From positions 7,299,734 to 7,363,733 of the forward strand of contig NC_089738.1 of assembly GCF_035083965.1 (NCBI RefSeq): a stretch of 64,000 nucleotides of DNA, in the 5' to 3' direction. Position numbers and translations under genes: made by a program. Shown piece by piece: positions 34,430-47,507 of this stretch. Each line of letters opens with the position of its first letter. The first letter of the stretch is position 1. The notes beneath the pieces are model-generated. The model ran no database searches. It was given only the letters and a program-made list of their open reading frames with translations, and was not told where the DNA came from. The stretch is from Branchiostoma lanceolatum. Its lineage: Eukaryota > Chordata > Leptocardii > Amphioxiformes > Branchiostomatidae.

Positions 34430-35480
34430 TCTTCTTCTTTTTCCTTCACAATGCTGTTGCACATGTACAAAGCTGCTTACCCTTCACCTGACATGGCCTC
34501 TATGCTGCGGCGAAGCATATACAGAGTAAATCATAGGCCTACCTTGATAATTCTTCAATAGTGGAGAAAAACCCTCCTAGTGAAAATTATTTTTATCTAG
34601 AACACCTTGAAAGCTCCCTGGTAACTTTGATATTATCTTTAGTTTTCAACGGTGCGTTTGCTATGTAATTGTGTAACCTCAATTCGTTTTTTTTCCTTTA
34701 AGATTGATGAAGGTAGACGTAGAACTATGTGTAAGTCTGTAATTGTATCTATGTATTTATGGATGTATAAATTATAGGGCTCCAGTAACGTACAGTAACT
34801 ACGACATATGTTATTAATGAATATCCTAAACAAAGAAACAATCAACTTCTAACGTGATAATGTTTTTGATCGTAACACACTAAGCCAATGTGCTAATAAT
34901 TTTCTAGTATACCTTTATTTTTACAGTGACTATCGTGTTAAAAGTACTTTTAATATCCTGGTTTGAATCTATATCAAAGCAACTGCTTAAGTAATGATGT
35001 CAAGATGATTGTAAACTCAGAATTAGTTGTCACAAATAAAGAACAGAAACCGGGGATGCAAAAAGATTTCTATCGACCAGAGCTAGAGGGGTTGTCCATT
35101 TCGTCCAGAGCTAATTGAAGACGAATATCACTTTTTCATGGTATGTTCCTATCTATAAGAACGTTAGGCTCATTTCGCAGTTGAAAGTCGCTATTACGCT
35201 GTACTTTCAGACCAGTAATCTTCCTAATCTTTGCTGTACTTAAGTTGCAGCCGGAGGGTATTTCACGGTGAACTAAGCCTCTCGTAATTAACCCGGATCT
35301 TTTACATGCTGAATCTACCTTCCCGATCTCATTGTATCACACTGCTTACTATGTGTAAAGGCATCCCATCCTGAGGCTTCAGCACACCTGTATATTGCAC
35401 AAGTCTCGGAGGACTGCCTCTCAGTAATCCACCGCTCTTGAAGTTAAGATCGATAAGCTGCTCGAGCTGAAATGAGACCA
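34430..35480. other. Intergenic, no gene seen
   Basis: AT-rich, no coding segment or delimited repeat. Confidence 0.3.
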
Positions 35481-36514
35481 AACTCTGCGACCTGAGGTCA
35501 TGTTTGAAACTTGTGGAAATATTAGGTAGACTGTAAGGTCGTCATGGCCAGTCGCCCAATTTTGAAAGCTGTACGAATGATTTGTATTCACTCATGTTGT
35601 CAGCTTCAGTTTTGAATTCTCACTTGTTTAGAACAAGTGGGTGGATTCGCAAATGGTTTTGACTGCCAGTGGATACACAGACGTAGCCATCGGCAGTAGT
35701 ACAATCGCCTTTGTCAGCATTCTCAATATTCAATCCACCAGCCACCCAAAATTCAACGACAAGTCTAGACGTTTGTATCATGGCACAAACTTTTTCGACC
35801 GGGGGTCATCTTTGAAATTGTGGAAATATTAGATACCAGACTAAAAGGTCGTCACGGGCAGTCTCCCAATTTTAAAAGCTGTAAGAATGCATGGTTGGTT
35901 TGTAGCCATTCCTCGTGCTCTAAGCTTCATGTTCAATGCAACGTCAAGTTTACACGTCTATATCATGCCACAAACCTCTTCGCCCGGGGGTCATGTTTGA
36001 AATTGTGAAAATATTACATACTACACTAAGAGGGCATCACTGGCAGCGTCCCAATTTTGATAGCTGTGCGAATGGTTTGTAGCCATTCGTCGTGCTCTCA
36101 GCTTCCTGTTCAATGACAAGTCAAGTCTACACGTCTATATAATGGCACAAAGCTCTTCGACCTAGGGTCATGTTTGAACATTTAGACATATTAGATGTAC
36201 TAAAAAGGTATTCACGGGCAGTCTTCCAATTTTGAAAGTGGTAAAGATGATTCGTAGCTTCTCGTGTTCTCAACATCAGTTATGAATCGTCCCTTGTATA
36301 GAACCAGCTAAGTGGCCCGGGTGGATTCGCAAAGGGTTTTGGCCTCCGGTGGATAAAAAAAAAGTAGGCATCGACAGCTAGCAAATACATTCGCCTTTAT
36401 CAGTATTCTTAGATTTCAATCCTCCAGCCACCCAAAATTTAATGAGAAATTTACACGTCCATGGTTTGACACAAACCTCTTCAACCTGTGGTCAAGTTGA
36501 GAATCACGAAAATT

Positions 36515-36690
36515 AAGGGTGGGTACCGGTACCGGTATACCGTTCAAAACCGGTATCGGTACAAACGGTATTTCTTGCAAGAACAAATCAGTGGACCGGT
36601 TTTTGGACCGATTGAAAAATTCACAGTACCAAGCTACCAGCAGGTGGTCACATAATGATCTTACCGGTCTAAGAAAAGAACAAAACAGAT
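36515..36690. mobile_element. Partial copy of the GGGTGGGTACCGG hAT-type MITE
   Basis: Starts GGGTGGGTACCGGTACCGG and shares GTGGACCGG...GGACCGATT...AAAATTCA and ACCAGCAGG words with the intact element at 4240. No right terminus found. Confidence 0.65.
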
Positions 36691-37025
36691 TAGATTCAAA
36701 CGTCTAAACTGTTGCTTAAATAGAACATGTGGGAGGATTCGCAAAGGTTTTTGCTGCCAGTGGGTACAAAAAAAATAGCCTTCGGCAGTAACAATAACAC
36801 CCGCATTTGTCGGCGTGCTCACGTTTCATGCCAACAGCCATCGAATTAAAAGTTTACATGTCCAATTTATGACACAAATCTCTACTACGTGTGGTCATGT
36901 TGGGAATTGTGGAAATACTAGATGTACTAAACGGTCGTCATGGGCAGTCCTCCATTTTTGAAAGCTGTACGGATGATCATTGTCGCTATCCGTGTACTAA
37001 CTGTTACTGGGAGTGAGTGGATTCG

Positions 37026-37134
37026 TACGAGCCTCCGTTGCAGTCCTTCCCACTTGCAATTTGTCATGTTCTTGGTGGGCCGTATCCCCAAGAACCTGAA
37101 AAATCGCTAGTGGGAAGGACTGCAACGGAGGCTA
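37026..37134. repeat. Perfect 25-bp inverted repeat
   Basis: AGCCTCCGTTGCAGTCCTTC and five more bases (left arm from about 37029) are exactly mirrored by the right arm ending near 37134, with about 52 bp between. It lies inside the degenerate array and would form a strong hairpin. Confidence 0.85.
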
Positions 37135-37651
37135 GATTTGTACAGGGTCTTGTTGGCAGTCGATACAAAGAAGTAACCATCGGCAGCAACGTTGGAACCC
37201 TCCCGGTGACAGATGAGGAACGACCCGCCCCCACCTGAATGTGGCTCCGGTGCGACCTAGGCATTTATGGGGAACTCTTCGGACTGTCCTCATGTGCTGA
37301 CAGACATGGCTCGGATTCTGGACTTATGACCATGGACCTCATAAACGGCTGTGGCGATGTCAGGGTTCTGATGCCAGTGGATACAAAGAAATAGCCATCG
37401 GCAGCAAAAATAACATCAGCAGTTGTCAGCGTTCTCACGTTTCACGCCAAAGGCCATCCAATTAGAAGTTCACACGTCCAAACTGTGAAACAATCCTCGA
37501 GCTCTTTAATCTTATGTTACTACCAGCGGCAAACAAAGAAGTACGTAGCCATCGGCAACTAGCAATAAGTGCATTAACCTTTGTTAGCATTGTCACTTTT
37601 CAATGCACCAGCACCCCAAAATTCAAAGACACGTCGATAGTATGACACATC

Positions 37652-37830
37652 ATCATCATCATCATATCGGGCAGCTTGCCCGGACTAGGACTGCTCTCTC
37701 CCTCCAGGCGTCACGGTCCACCATTATTTGGTCTAGATCTTCAGACCTCACCCCCACATCTCCTGCAAGTTGGTCTATGTAGGTCCGTCGGGGTCGCCCG
37801 ACACAGGAGTGCCCATATGAGTTGGTGCCC
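37652..37830 (-). pseudogene. LINE C-terminal remnant with (ATG)n tail
   Basis: Reading the minus strand: GRPRRTYIDQLAGDVGVRSE then DLDQIMVDRDAWRERAVLVR, a pattern typical of the ORF end in RTE/Nimb-like LINEs, followed by a stop and an ATGATGATGATG tail. Heavily 5'-truncated. Confidence 0.75.
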
Positions 37831-38174
37831 AGAGCAGGACTTCGCTTACAAGTTCTGCTTTGTTTCTGTAGCTGTGTCCTGCAAACCGTACCCTTCTCTC
37901 TATGAATATGAGTATGACACAGAACTCTTCAACCTTCCGTTATCATTGTGAATTGCAAAAATAATAAATGCACTACATGTAGTACATCCGCCTTTGCCCG
38001 CATCGTTAAGTTTCAATCCACCAGCAACCCAAAATTTAATGGCAAGTTCACACGTGCATGGTACAAACCTCTTCGACCTGTGGTCATGTTGGAAATTGTG
38101 GAAATATTAGATAGACTAAAAAGGTCGTCACGGTCAGTCTCCCAATGTCGATATCTGTACGGATGATCTGTATG

Positions 38175-39595
38175 CACTAATGTTCTCAGCTTCAGTTTTA
38201 AAATGTCTCTTCACTTATATTCGGGCGGAAATGCTTTAATTCATAAAGCATATTAAGAAAATCATCACCGTTTTGAAGTCGCCTCGATATGCTTTCGTAC
38301 GTACAGTGTTTGGTAGATGAAACCGAGAATTGTCAAGGGGATATGCTTTCATCCGTAAAACGCCAGCGGTGGGAAGAAATCGGGAAACATCAGCATAAAT
38401 CACGATTAAACAGCATTTTTCATTTCTGGTACCTCCTGAAATGCCTGAAAAATATGTCATCGCCAAAAAATCCTAGTACATACCTTAGAGAAAGGCTTGG
38501 AGAAACGACACTCCTTCCGCAAGCAACAAGTGATGAACAGTAGTATTAGGAAAAAGCTGCGATTGGGTTTTGCAGTCGATGCCGCGTCTCCTACCTCTGT
38601 TGGCAACGGAACGTGTGTTGACGAAAACTCGTTGAACTGAACACGACGAAGATAAGGAAAGAAATGACAATGTGTGGATACAAGCTATCTTCAGATGACA
38701 GAAAAGCTGATTCTCAAAATTAAGAAAACTAAACTACAGACATATCGCGGAAAGAAACGCCGAGTCAAGACAAACGAAAACGGACGCCGAGCGAAGAAAC
38801 AGGCGGGCCGATTTCCCGTTCCCGTATGGAAAGGACAGCGCATGCGCAAAGTACAAACCTTCCAGACCTGTCCATTACAGCACTTTTAATCAGCTTTACC
38901 AGACGGGAGAGGCAGAACAGAGTGCCAATCAAATCACGACGTAAGCAACTTATTCTAATCTCAGTAAGTTGTTGATTTCCTCGAATTCGTCGGAAAATTT
39001 CTGGAAATCCATCCACATGAAAGCCAGATCGAAAAGCCCTATTGACTTTGGTTCGGAAATGGTAACATTTTGTGACCTAACAATTGATTGATTCAATCAT
39101 CAGGCGAGTACGTAGCCGTCAGTACGGTGCAAGTTAAATGGCGGGAGAGCCGGGAAAGACTTACGTAAAACAAGTGAGAACTTTTGGGGTATATTTAGCA
39201 GAGTATAGTAGGCTTTCAATTTCAAGTCTAGCCTCCCTTGAAATCTTATTTTAGAATATAAATTTAGGGAATTCAAAAGCACCTTAGGCTGCTCCAGTTT
39301 TCCTTTAACAAAGCACAGGAAACGGGGTGGCTTGAAATATTTTATATCTACACGGCAGACAATACGTCACCGTCTCGTAAGTGAGAGGGTGGTCGACGTA
39401 GACGCGTATGTGGCCAACTTGTTGTTCAGTTGTGTAAACGTCTAAGAATTGATCTGATCACTTCCGTCACCTGTACTTCCTTTAAGACTCGCGTCCTCCT
39501 TAACTCGTAATTAATATGTCAAGGGTGCAGGAAATTGATGTTTGCAAAGGTACGCACCAATAGATTTTGGCAGAGGTATGCACCACTTACGTAGG
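38175..39595. other. Intergenic, no gene seen
   Basis: Non-coding. It holds a GCGCATGCGC word (NRF1-like) at about 38838, but I see no first exon beside it. Confidence 0.3.
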
Positions 39596-39596
39596 G

Positions 39597-39775
39597 TCGT
39601 GTGGCGTAACGGAAGGATGTTTTGCGCAGAACCCAGCGGTCCATGATTCGAATCCCATGAAGCCACCGATGTTGTACCCTTGGGAAAGGCACTTTACACG
39701 ACTTTCTTCACTCTACACAGGTGTAAAAATGGGTACCTAACTTCGGTTGGGGAGGTAAAAGGCAGTAGAAGGAGA
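39597..39775 (+). mobile_element. tRNA-derived SINE, copy D (3'-truncated)
   Basis: Head GGTCGTGTGGCGTAACGG, B-box-like GATTCGAATCCC (39645), then CTTTACACGACTTTCTTCAC and CAGGTGTAAAAATGGGTACC as in copies A-C. The 3' half of the body is missing. Confidence 0.75.
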
Positions 39776-40187
39776 GGGGTGTGCTTCGCCTTCCAATACC
39801 ATGCCCTAGACACGGTTGATAACAACCCACTGCCCCTACGGCCTCAAAAGGGCTATGGGACCGGTACAATTACTGTTTACCTTACGCACCAACTGATTTT
39901 GGCAGAGACACACACCAATTATACTGGATGCAACTAGTGCCAAGAACTTTCCCAGTCGTTAGTGTTCTACCCCTCTACTGAACCGTGCGAGAGAGCACTT
40001 GTAGGACTTTGATGCTAATTGTGTTTTCATATACCGTGATCAAAGATCAAGATTCCCTATACTGAGTGGCTATTAAGCTTGTTATTTGTTTGACTTTGAT
40101 CAACTTTCGAATATATACTCTAAATGCAGAGACGAGCAGCTTATTAATTTTTTCGACAATCCTTATGACGTTAGACGAAACTTTTAA

Positions 40188-40770
40188 GCGGATATCTCAT
40201 GCACTGGACTGCGCCAACTTTGCGGATTTCCCCTTGTGGTGACGCACGCATAAGTAATATGTGACCCCTCCAAACAAAATGGCCGCGCCCAGAATGTCAC
40301 ATTCTCAATTTCGGCTTCAAAGCAGGTACGTGTACAAAATAACTCAAATGGAAATTGCAGTTTTGCTACTGATTTGAAAGAAAGAGAAAAACAAAAGCGG
40401 TGTTTAAAAAACACACCGGCGAAGTGAGATTATGCAAAGTATGTACTCATTTGCATGGTTTATATCTTACTATGTTAACCTCCACGAAACCTTCAAATGC
40501 CACAAGTATGAAGTTCACGTTTATTAGAAATATTGAATAATAGTATTATCTCATTAATTATAGAAATACATGTAAGACGATTAAGATTCATCAAAAAGAT
40601 ATTTACAGTCATTCTGTCGTTTTGCGCCCATTTGTGCCATTTTGCCATAATAAGCGCAATTTCAGGCGACAAATTGGGATCGATTGACGTCGATTTGCGC
40701 CGGTTCGTGCCACTTTAAATTTGGCCTTTCAAAATTTGGTCAATTTGACGCTGTCTGGTGAGATACCAAC
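40188..40770. mobile_element. TTAA-ended MITE, copy 3 (583 bp)
   Basis: TTAA (40184-40187) + GCGGATATCTCAT on the left, GGTGAGATACCAAC + TTAA (40771-40774) on the right. Shares CGCCAACTTTGC, GGCCGCGCCCAGAATGTCAC and GATTCATCAAAAAGA with copies 1 and 2. Confidence 0.75.
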
Positions 40771-40774
40771 TTAA

Positions 40775-41991
40775 CAAGTGGCCACCAAGGTAATACGGGC
40801 AAAGCAATGTTAAAGTCAAATTGTTGTGTATTAATATTCATATCACGTAACGTGTCTTTAGAATTTAATTGAATGTGTACTGCTTTTAACCACCCAAAAA
40901 CTTGCAATTAGGTTTAAGTCAACACCCAAGCGGCGATCCGAGCCGAGTAATATGTATTCTCGCCTGTTGAGTCCAGTCAGACGACGCGTACGTGACAAGA
41001 ATATCAATTAATTAAAGTTTCCTGAATTCAAGAGGCTGAAATGATAACTAGTACAGGTCAATTAAGAATTAGGTTATAATGTTTAGAAATTTACATACGT
41101 CAAGCACTGTAGCCTCCTTTGCAGGTTTTCTGACTGGCGTTTTTTTGTGGGGGGGGGGCGCTGATTCGCGATGATTTTCAAAATATTAGGGCCAGGTTCT
41201 TTTGGTGGAGAAATCTTATCTGCCGCAGAAAGCCTGCTGTCGGTCGGCATACTAAAAGCGGGCGGCAGACAATAGTTCTCCAGCACAAGAAACTGGCACC
41301 GAGATGTTGAAAATGGTGAATCAGCCTCCCCCAAAATTAAACGCCGGTCCCGTCCAGAAAGCTAATTTAAAAGAAGTCTAACGCAATGAAAGTGTTAGGA
41401 TAGCTATTGATATCAATACTGATATGTTGTCCTTTAACATTATAATTGTCTATCACGTAGCAGAATGAATCAGGAACTGAGACCTTAATACAGCGACAGA
41501 ATCACAGATACGTTTTTTTTATATATATACACCGAAAAAACAGGTTTTTACTAATTTACAAGCAGAAATTTCGTAGGGGGTCTATATCGCCCCCTCCCTT
41601 CACAGCGGAGTAGATGAAAAAATCGCGGCCACTCAACCGATGACAGAAACTTCTGCTTGGAAAAATGGTTTCTACAATGTTATACTCCTTTATATTACCT
41701 CTTTACAAATTACACACTCCCTCACATCGAGTTTTGCCATACTCGCTTTAAGTAAAATTCCACCAGATACCGTTATGTAACATATGCACTGCATAACCAA
41801 GAATGACAGCTGGCCAGTCCAGGCTATAACTTTCTTAGACATAAAGAAATTAAGTCTGGACAGAGCAAGGCTACTGTTAGATTACATTGTCTATCCGACT
41901 CTTGTCTTGTAACTTTTCCCATTAATTTTAAAGCATTGTGTATTTTCACCCATGTAAAGTCATCTGAGTTAAAGATATTTCTGAAAACATT
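40775..41991. other. Intergenic and probable 3'UTR of the next gene
   Basis: AT-rich, no ORF of coding character. The portion next to 41991 would be the 3'UTR of the two-exon gene on the minus strand. Confidence 0.3.
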
Positions 41992-44288
41992 TCAATCATG
42001 ATCACTTATTCCTTTTGCGAGTTTTACTTCAGTACCAATGTCCTTGAGGGTAATGGAATTCCTGCGGGCCAATTTCTTAGACGACCTTGGAAAATCTGGA
42101 AGAGTTGTGACGAACGGCAACTTGTTGAGAATCGTCTCATCTTGCGCTTCGTGATCTTCAAGGATTTCGTCAGGAAGACTTCTACGGAGGAACCTTCTGA
42201 CGGCCCAGGTGCCCATGGAACCCTGGTCGAAGTCTTTCTTACCCTCGGCAAGAGAGAGGCGGCGGTTTCCCTTCGCTCGCTGCCGGGGCTTGCCGTGCGA
42301 GTGATGCGGCCGGATGGACTGGTCAAACGCCGAGCACGTTGCTGTGGAAGCCACGCTCATCCGCCTGCCCGTGCTGTAGCGCCTCATGCGGCGGGAACCT
42401 GAAAGACAGCATGGTGCAATCATAGATAGGTGGTAAGGCACCAGGGATATAAGTTTTGAACTACACCGAGTAACTCACGGAAAACTAGTAGTTAAATCTT
42501 ATGATTTTAAATGCAAAGTGTGTATCAACTACCAGTAACTCTGGTACACAATTCAACTACCTTTTGATATCTCGTGGTTTAGCTTTTCAAGAGGGCTAGT
42601 TATGAAACATTTCGATTCTATTTTGGACCACAACTTTGCGTTGCCTATACGTAGAAACTACCCCTTAAACTTTAATAGACAGGCAATGATACAGATTATT
42701 TCTAATCCATACTTCTCCCTAACATGGGTACCATCGTCCGTAGTTGCTGTTCGCTGTCCCTTTTCGCTTGCTTATGCTAAGGGGCCCTGCCGGGTAGTTC
42801 CCGGCCTGTTTTCGGCCCTTTCGGGCGTGACCCCTACCTGGCCCCGTGGCTACCGGGCTATTTTCGGTTAGCCCCGAAAAGTAAAGGTAGTGACAAAACA
42901 ATAACGAAAATAAAGTAGATCCAGAAAGAAGCTTAACTGTGTAACGACCTTCAGCTCAATTTGTTGATCGCTAGAAAGACGCCGAATTTCAAATCGTCGA
43001 GTGTATTTTTCGCCTGAAAATTAACTAATGTTAGTGCTCTCTTACATCGGACGGGCCTCGGTGATAAGATGCGATGTGTATCAAGATAACTCCGGACCTG
43101 CACTGGACTTGTAAAAACGTTTAGGTCCAAGTCCAAAAAAACCTAAACGTCAGGAACCAAGTTCTGACTTGCAAAAAAGTTTCTCTCATTCTCCTTTTTG
43201 TTCTAAACCTTCTAAAACCTTTCATAGATCGTGAAATGTGCGCTGGAATAAAACGAAAACATAACTGTTTTTGTGTTTATGACTGAGCTTTTGTGTTTAC
43301 TACTGACTGTATATCATTTTGTATAAATTTTGCATGTATATTTTTCAAATTGTATGTCAACTTTATGTCAACATGGAATGTTTCATATGCCTTGGGTTCA
43401 GGTATAAGTCCGGACCTGAACCTGAACCCCTGGACTTGAATCCGGACCTGAACCTGAACATGAGTTTAGGTATGCAGCACTACTCGATTGTAATACTATA
43501 TCAAGGACTTATGCTAGCCCTTATGGTATTAGTAATTTGAGTGTCAAGTTTTATTCTATACCTCTATTTTGTATCAGGTTTTGATAGTTGTTGCCAAACA
43601 TTGTACCGTGTACAATTGTCGTGCTATAAAGTTCTTCTATCTTACCTGAGGAACTGTCTTGCACCAGAGTTACGACCGGTTCCGGGACGGGGGGAGGTTT
43701 GGCACTCGGGCGGTAGGACGGACACAACTGCTGCTCGTACAAGGCGAACAACTGCGGCAACTGCGTCCGCCAAGAGCTTCTGGTGGCGGCTGGGGCAGAC
43801 CTAATAGTAGGCAAAGACTTCCCACGGTGGTTATCACTCCTTAGTGCCTGTCTGTGTGTTGTTGGAGAACTTATAGGTAGTGCCTGTCCCCTAAAGTTTT
43901 CTGGTTTTAATGACCTAGTCACTGGATTTGATGTTGACTTGCGAGAGACGTTTAGACTTTTTTTTGCGGCATGTCTATAACGATATTTACTCTCTTCTTC
44001 ATCACAAACGCCTGTCGTTCCTCTCATTAATTCAACGGTTATTTTTGTAGATGTTTGGAAGCTAGATTTATCCTCTTTACTGCTTGTGGTACGGTCGATA
44101 TCTGAAAAGTTCGTTTCTATTTTCTCTACTGCGTTCTTTGCCTGGGTTTGTGGTTTGCAGTTCCCTTTGAAAACTGCCACCTGACGACGAGGGAGGATTC
44201 TGTCTACCAACTGATGAGTGCATAGAAACGATCGCGACTTTGTTTTGCCACTGTTTAGAGGAGTTTGGATAAGTTCCCGGTAGCCCAT
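41992..44288 (-). CDS. Unknown basic protein with four RRxS motifs (two exons)
   Basis: Exon 1 is 44288-43646 and exon 2 is 42398-41992. The donor (CCTCAG/GTAAGA) and acceptor (CTGTCTTTCAG/GTT) join in phase 1, giving 349 aa. The start ACCATGG has a strong Kozak context. I do not recognise the family. The N-terminal 214 residues are Ser/Thr/Arg-rich and low in hydrophobics, with a proline cluster (KPPPVPEP, about 197-204). Exon 2 carries RRYS (220-223), RRMS (226-229), RRLS (260-263) and RRNS (326-329), the consensus of PKA/AGC-kinase sites, and an acidic helix-like stretch (LPDEILEDHEAQDETIL). No signal peptide, membrane span or enzyme motif is seen. Probably a disordered, phosphoregulated cytosolic or nuclear protein. 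Further upstream exons cannot be excluded. Confidence 0.65.
42399..43645. other. Intron of the RRxS gene, with CCGGACCTG-type repeat words
   Basis: Non-coding. It contains a GC-rich patch (CCGGGTAGTTCCCGGCC, about 42790) and, at 43090-43460, repeated CCGGACCTGAACC words like those inside the hAT-type MITE at 4240, suggesting a diverged copy. Confidence 0.4.
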
Positions 44289-47200
44289 GGTAAAGTCTGG
44301 TTGTTAGGAGAGTCGCACGTAAGTGTCTGGTGGGTAGACGGGCGTCGCAATCCTACAAAACGATTGTAAACATTACAGTGTTAAATTTGGAGGCAAAGAA
44401 AACACATAGATATTTAACCACTGTGAAGAACGGCTAAGGCCGACAAAGATATTTCTTAGTCTAAATAACGGTGATTGATTGATTGAATCCGGAAATGATA
44501 CTAGTATTACAACTGAGCATTGCTGATATCTACCTACATATTCGTCGGATTTTGAGCAAGGCTATGGCTGAATTGACCGTCTACAATTACAACGATTTTC
44601 AGCAACTTTTTTCCGTCACAACTTCAAGACAACTGCATTTTGTACCGCACACGATCACGACTGTCCCACGAACATGCCCAAAGTTTCTGTCGTAAACTTA
44701 CAGTACGGCGAATGTGAACAAGTTTGATCATGTAATTTTAGAGTCCTCAAAGCCCTCGAGAAAACAAGTACCCCAGTAGACAATGGAACTACAAAAGAAG
44801 TTGGTATGTCCCCAAAATTGTGCGATAACGAACAATATATATTACGAAAACGTGGAATTCATAGAAGTAGCGTGGATTTTAAACTTACGGATTAGCGTTC
44901 AAACCCTCAAAGAAATACCTGGGGGCAGATTCAGTTGTATGCAGGTGTATGTTTCTCACGATGTCGGCTTTAAAGTCTTGGTTTCTGTGCACGGCTTTTG
45001 AAGTGAAGTGTCGAGGCAAGTTCAGGTATATATCACTCGAAGAATGTGCAAGTCATCTTGGCCCCACCGACGTCAAGGTAAAGAATTCCTTCGCTGATTT
45101 GACGGGTACCAAACGTCCGTGCATCGAATCGTGCAAGTGAATTAAGGCGCTATGAGATATAGAAGAATGAGATCTAAAGTCCAACAAGTCGATTCTGTTG
45201 TTCTCTCCGTCCGCAATTTCCAAAGATAACTACGTTGGTTTATCGGATGTCCGTAGAATCCTCGCTGATAAATACCTTATGATGATCGTGCCATGACAAC
45301 GTCTTCTGATTGTTGCTGTGGAATTCAGCCATTCTCTATCAACATTGTCCGGAATCTGTGCCCTTTGCTGCCTCTCACAATCAACCTCTCCTCTCAACTA
45401 ACAGACACAAAATGTATCTACCTCTTGGTAAAAAGAAACGCTACCAGCACAATAGCTTGGTCTTACCGTCAAATAATCCAGCCTGCTTAAGGAAAGTTTT
45501 TTGTGTAAATAATTCAACATTGGCCACCTGTTTTGAATGACCCGATAGAATAAACATGGCGGCTTCAATCACACGTACCAGTCAAATAGGATCTACAGAT
45601 CATTAAGCGTTGAGAGGGTCAAGAAGGGGCGATGGAGTGGCCGTACCACCTGTGGGGGCCGGTTGCTAAGGCCACGCCATGCGTTGGGCAAATCATTTAA
45701 GTCTTGAAATAGGAAGTGACAACCAGATGTCACTTACTGTAGGTGGGGCATCATTGCACTTTGTCTCTATACGTGTTCATATAAACTTTAGAACGTGCTG
45801 GTAAAACTATAATTAAGTAACGTTGCAAGAGAGACCTTTCTAGCACCCTAGCTGGTTTCAAGTACCCGGGCATCAGAAATAAGTGGCAAGTTTCTACAGT
45901 CTATCTACCTGTGTTATAATGAATGACCTATTTTCACAATGATTTCGCTACATTCCAGCTGCTTATCAACTAGTAACTACATTTAAAAATGGACCCATCC
46001 CACGATAGGTCCTGTCAAAACAGGCAAACGCAGTAGTTTCAACATTATTTCTGCCCTAAAAGTCAATAGATTTGTATTTCAACTTTAACTTCAATTTCAA
46101 TAGCGAAAGCAGTGGCATGTGCGTGCCCATCCCATTAAAAAGTGCCCCAATTACTTTTAAAGGTCATGAGATAGGTTTAGGTGTGGTGGTGCATTCTAAT
46201 GCAAGTGATTACAATGAAATAATTACAATGAAATAACTACAATAATTGCGATATGAATCCAGAGCACATTGCCAATGACTGACAAAACACTGCAAGGTGA
46301 AAATTCAAATTAGAAGCTAGGCTGATGTGCAGTGGAGAAGAAAAGTGGATTCAGAGAAAAGAACTTTCCAACAGAACTAAGTTAGCTTTCAGATATGCCT
46401 TATGTGGCATGCAGAGACTGTCATTCTCATATAGGACTGTTTAGCCATAACCAAAGGTTTGATATGAATTAAGATTTGTGGGTCAAAGAAACAGGGCAGG
46501 TAAATTACTCTAACAAAATCTGTATCTGTATCTACAGCCGGTATAACTGCCATTTGGCGTAAGACACCAGCTTTGCAGGCACGCGGCACGGCAGCAGCTG
46601 GTCACATTACACCGAACGGTCTGTTATACCTAGTCTTCGCATATCTGACTGCAACCGTTCTTCAAAGCTATTCAGTGAGGAAGCTCCTACATTACTTGAT
46701 GACAACGAGTTTCATTCTACTATGGTTCTCTGAAAATATGAATTTCAGGTTGTGGTATAAACTTGTGTGGTGGAAACCTGTGCATTGTAAACTGGTGGTG
46801 GTAAAGCCAGTGTGGTGGAAACCTGTGTAAGTTTTTTTAAGCTTGCTATAAAAGTCAACATTACATCAAGACCGGTTCAATGTAGGGTCGATGCTAGAAA
46901 ATTAATGATCCTCCAATGGCAAAATCATAACTGCTAGCCAAGACAGTCCCCTACAGCCATGGAAAAGAAAGTTGTGTCTCTACAGAAAAGTAGTATGTTT
47001 TGGCTCCCAGTAACAAGTCTCTGTGCTTTCTATTGACCAAAGGAGGCAATATTTTTTATACATAATAATCACGACATGGTCACTGAACATATTTATGTGT
47101 ATCTATATTTCAAAGAGAGAAAAAAAACAGTACAAAAAGATGTAGGGCACCAAGAGAAAATACATATACACGTATCTCCATTTAACACATGATCATTCAA

Positions 47201-47507
47201 CGAAGATCTTCTTAATTTTCTCACATTTTCAACAATAAATTCATGGCTCTTTCATAATGAAACTTTGCCTTTCCATGATTACTTTATCAACAGTCAACAA
47301 AATATGAATGCTTCTAATAAATCGACAGGCTTTTCCAATCATGTTCGTTTGATCTATCAACTTCCTTATGTTGTGAGAGCAGCAAATATTTCAACAGCTG
47401 CAAATATTCCCCACAACCTACAGCATTTGATTATCTTGCCGTATCATTTTCTTTTTAATATCAACTGTACATATTTAATCAATGAAGCTAGTGAAACATT
47501 GTCATAG
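44289..47507. other. Spacer between the RRxS gene and ICE1
   Basis: No gene seen. The ORF starting at 44949 (MFLTMSALKSW...) has no splice or domain support. The dispersed GCAGGCACGCGGC repeat lies at 46510-46625 and short GTGGTGGAAACCTGTG repeats follow at 46765-46830. Confidence 0.35.
46510..46625 (+). repeat. Dispersed GCAGGCACGCGGC repeat, copy 2
   Basis: TATCTGTATCTACAG, GCCGGTATAACTGCCATTTG, ACACCAGCTTTGCAGGCACG, then GGCAGCAGCTGGTCACATTA. It matches copy 1 (30310) and the inverse of copy 3 (62105) over most of its length. Confidence 0.75.

Larger units (their letters stand above)
35490..38170. repeat. Degenerate 2.7-kb tandem array, units of about 180-400 bp
   Basis: The phrase GGTCATGTTTGAAATTGTGG...ATATTAGAT returns at about 35500, 35805, 35989, 36166, 36490, 36892, 37940 and 38082. 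GTAGCCATCGGCAG and CCAGCCACCCAAAATT recur between. Long and short unit forms alternate, and the array has been invaded by a hAT-MITE fragment (36515) and a LINE tail (37652-37830). Confidence 0.8.

Noticed and set aside
41998-42402. 134-codon plus-strand ORF
   Set aside because: Antisense to exon 2 of the RRxS gene, which has a matching acceptor and in-frame join.
44949-45140. Possible small gene MFLTMSALKSW...
   Set aside because: No flanking splice sites, promoter or domain, and the composition is not convincing.
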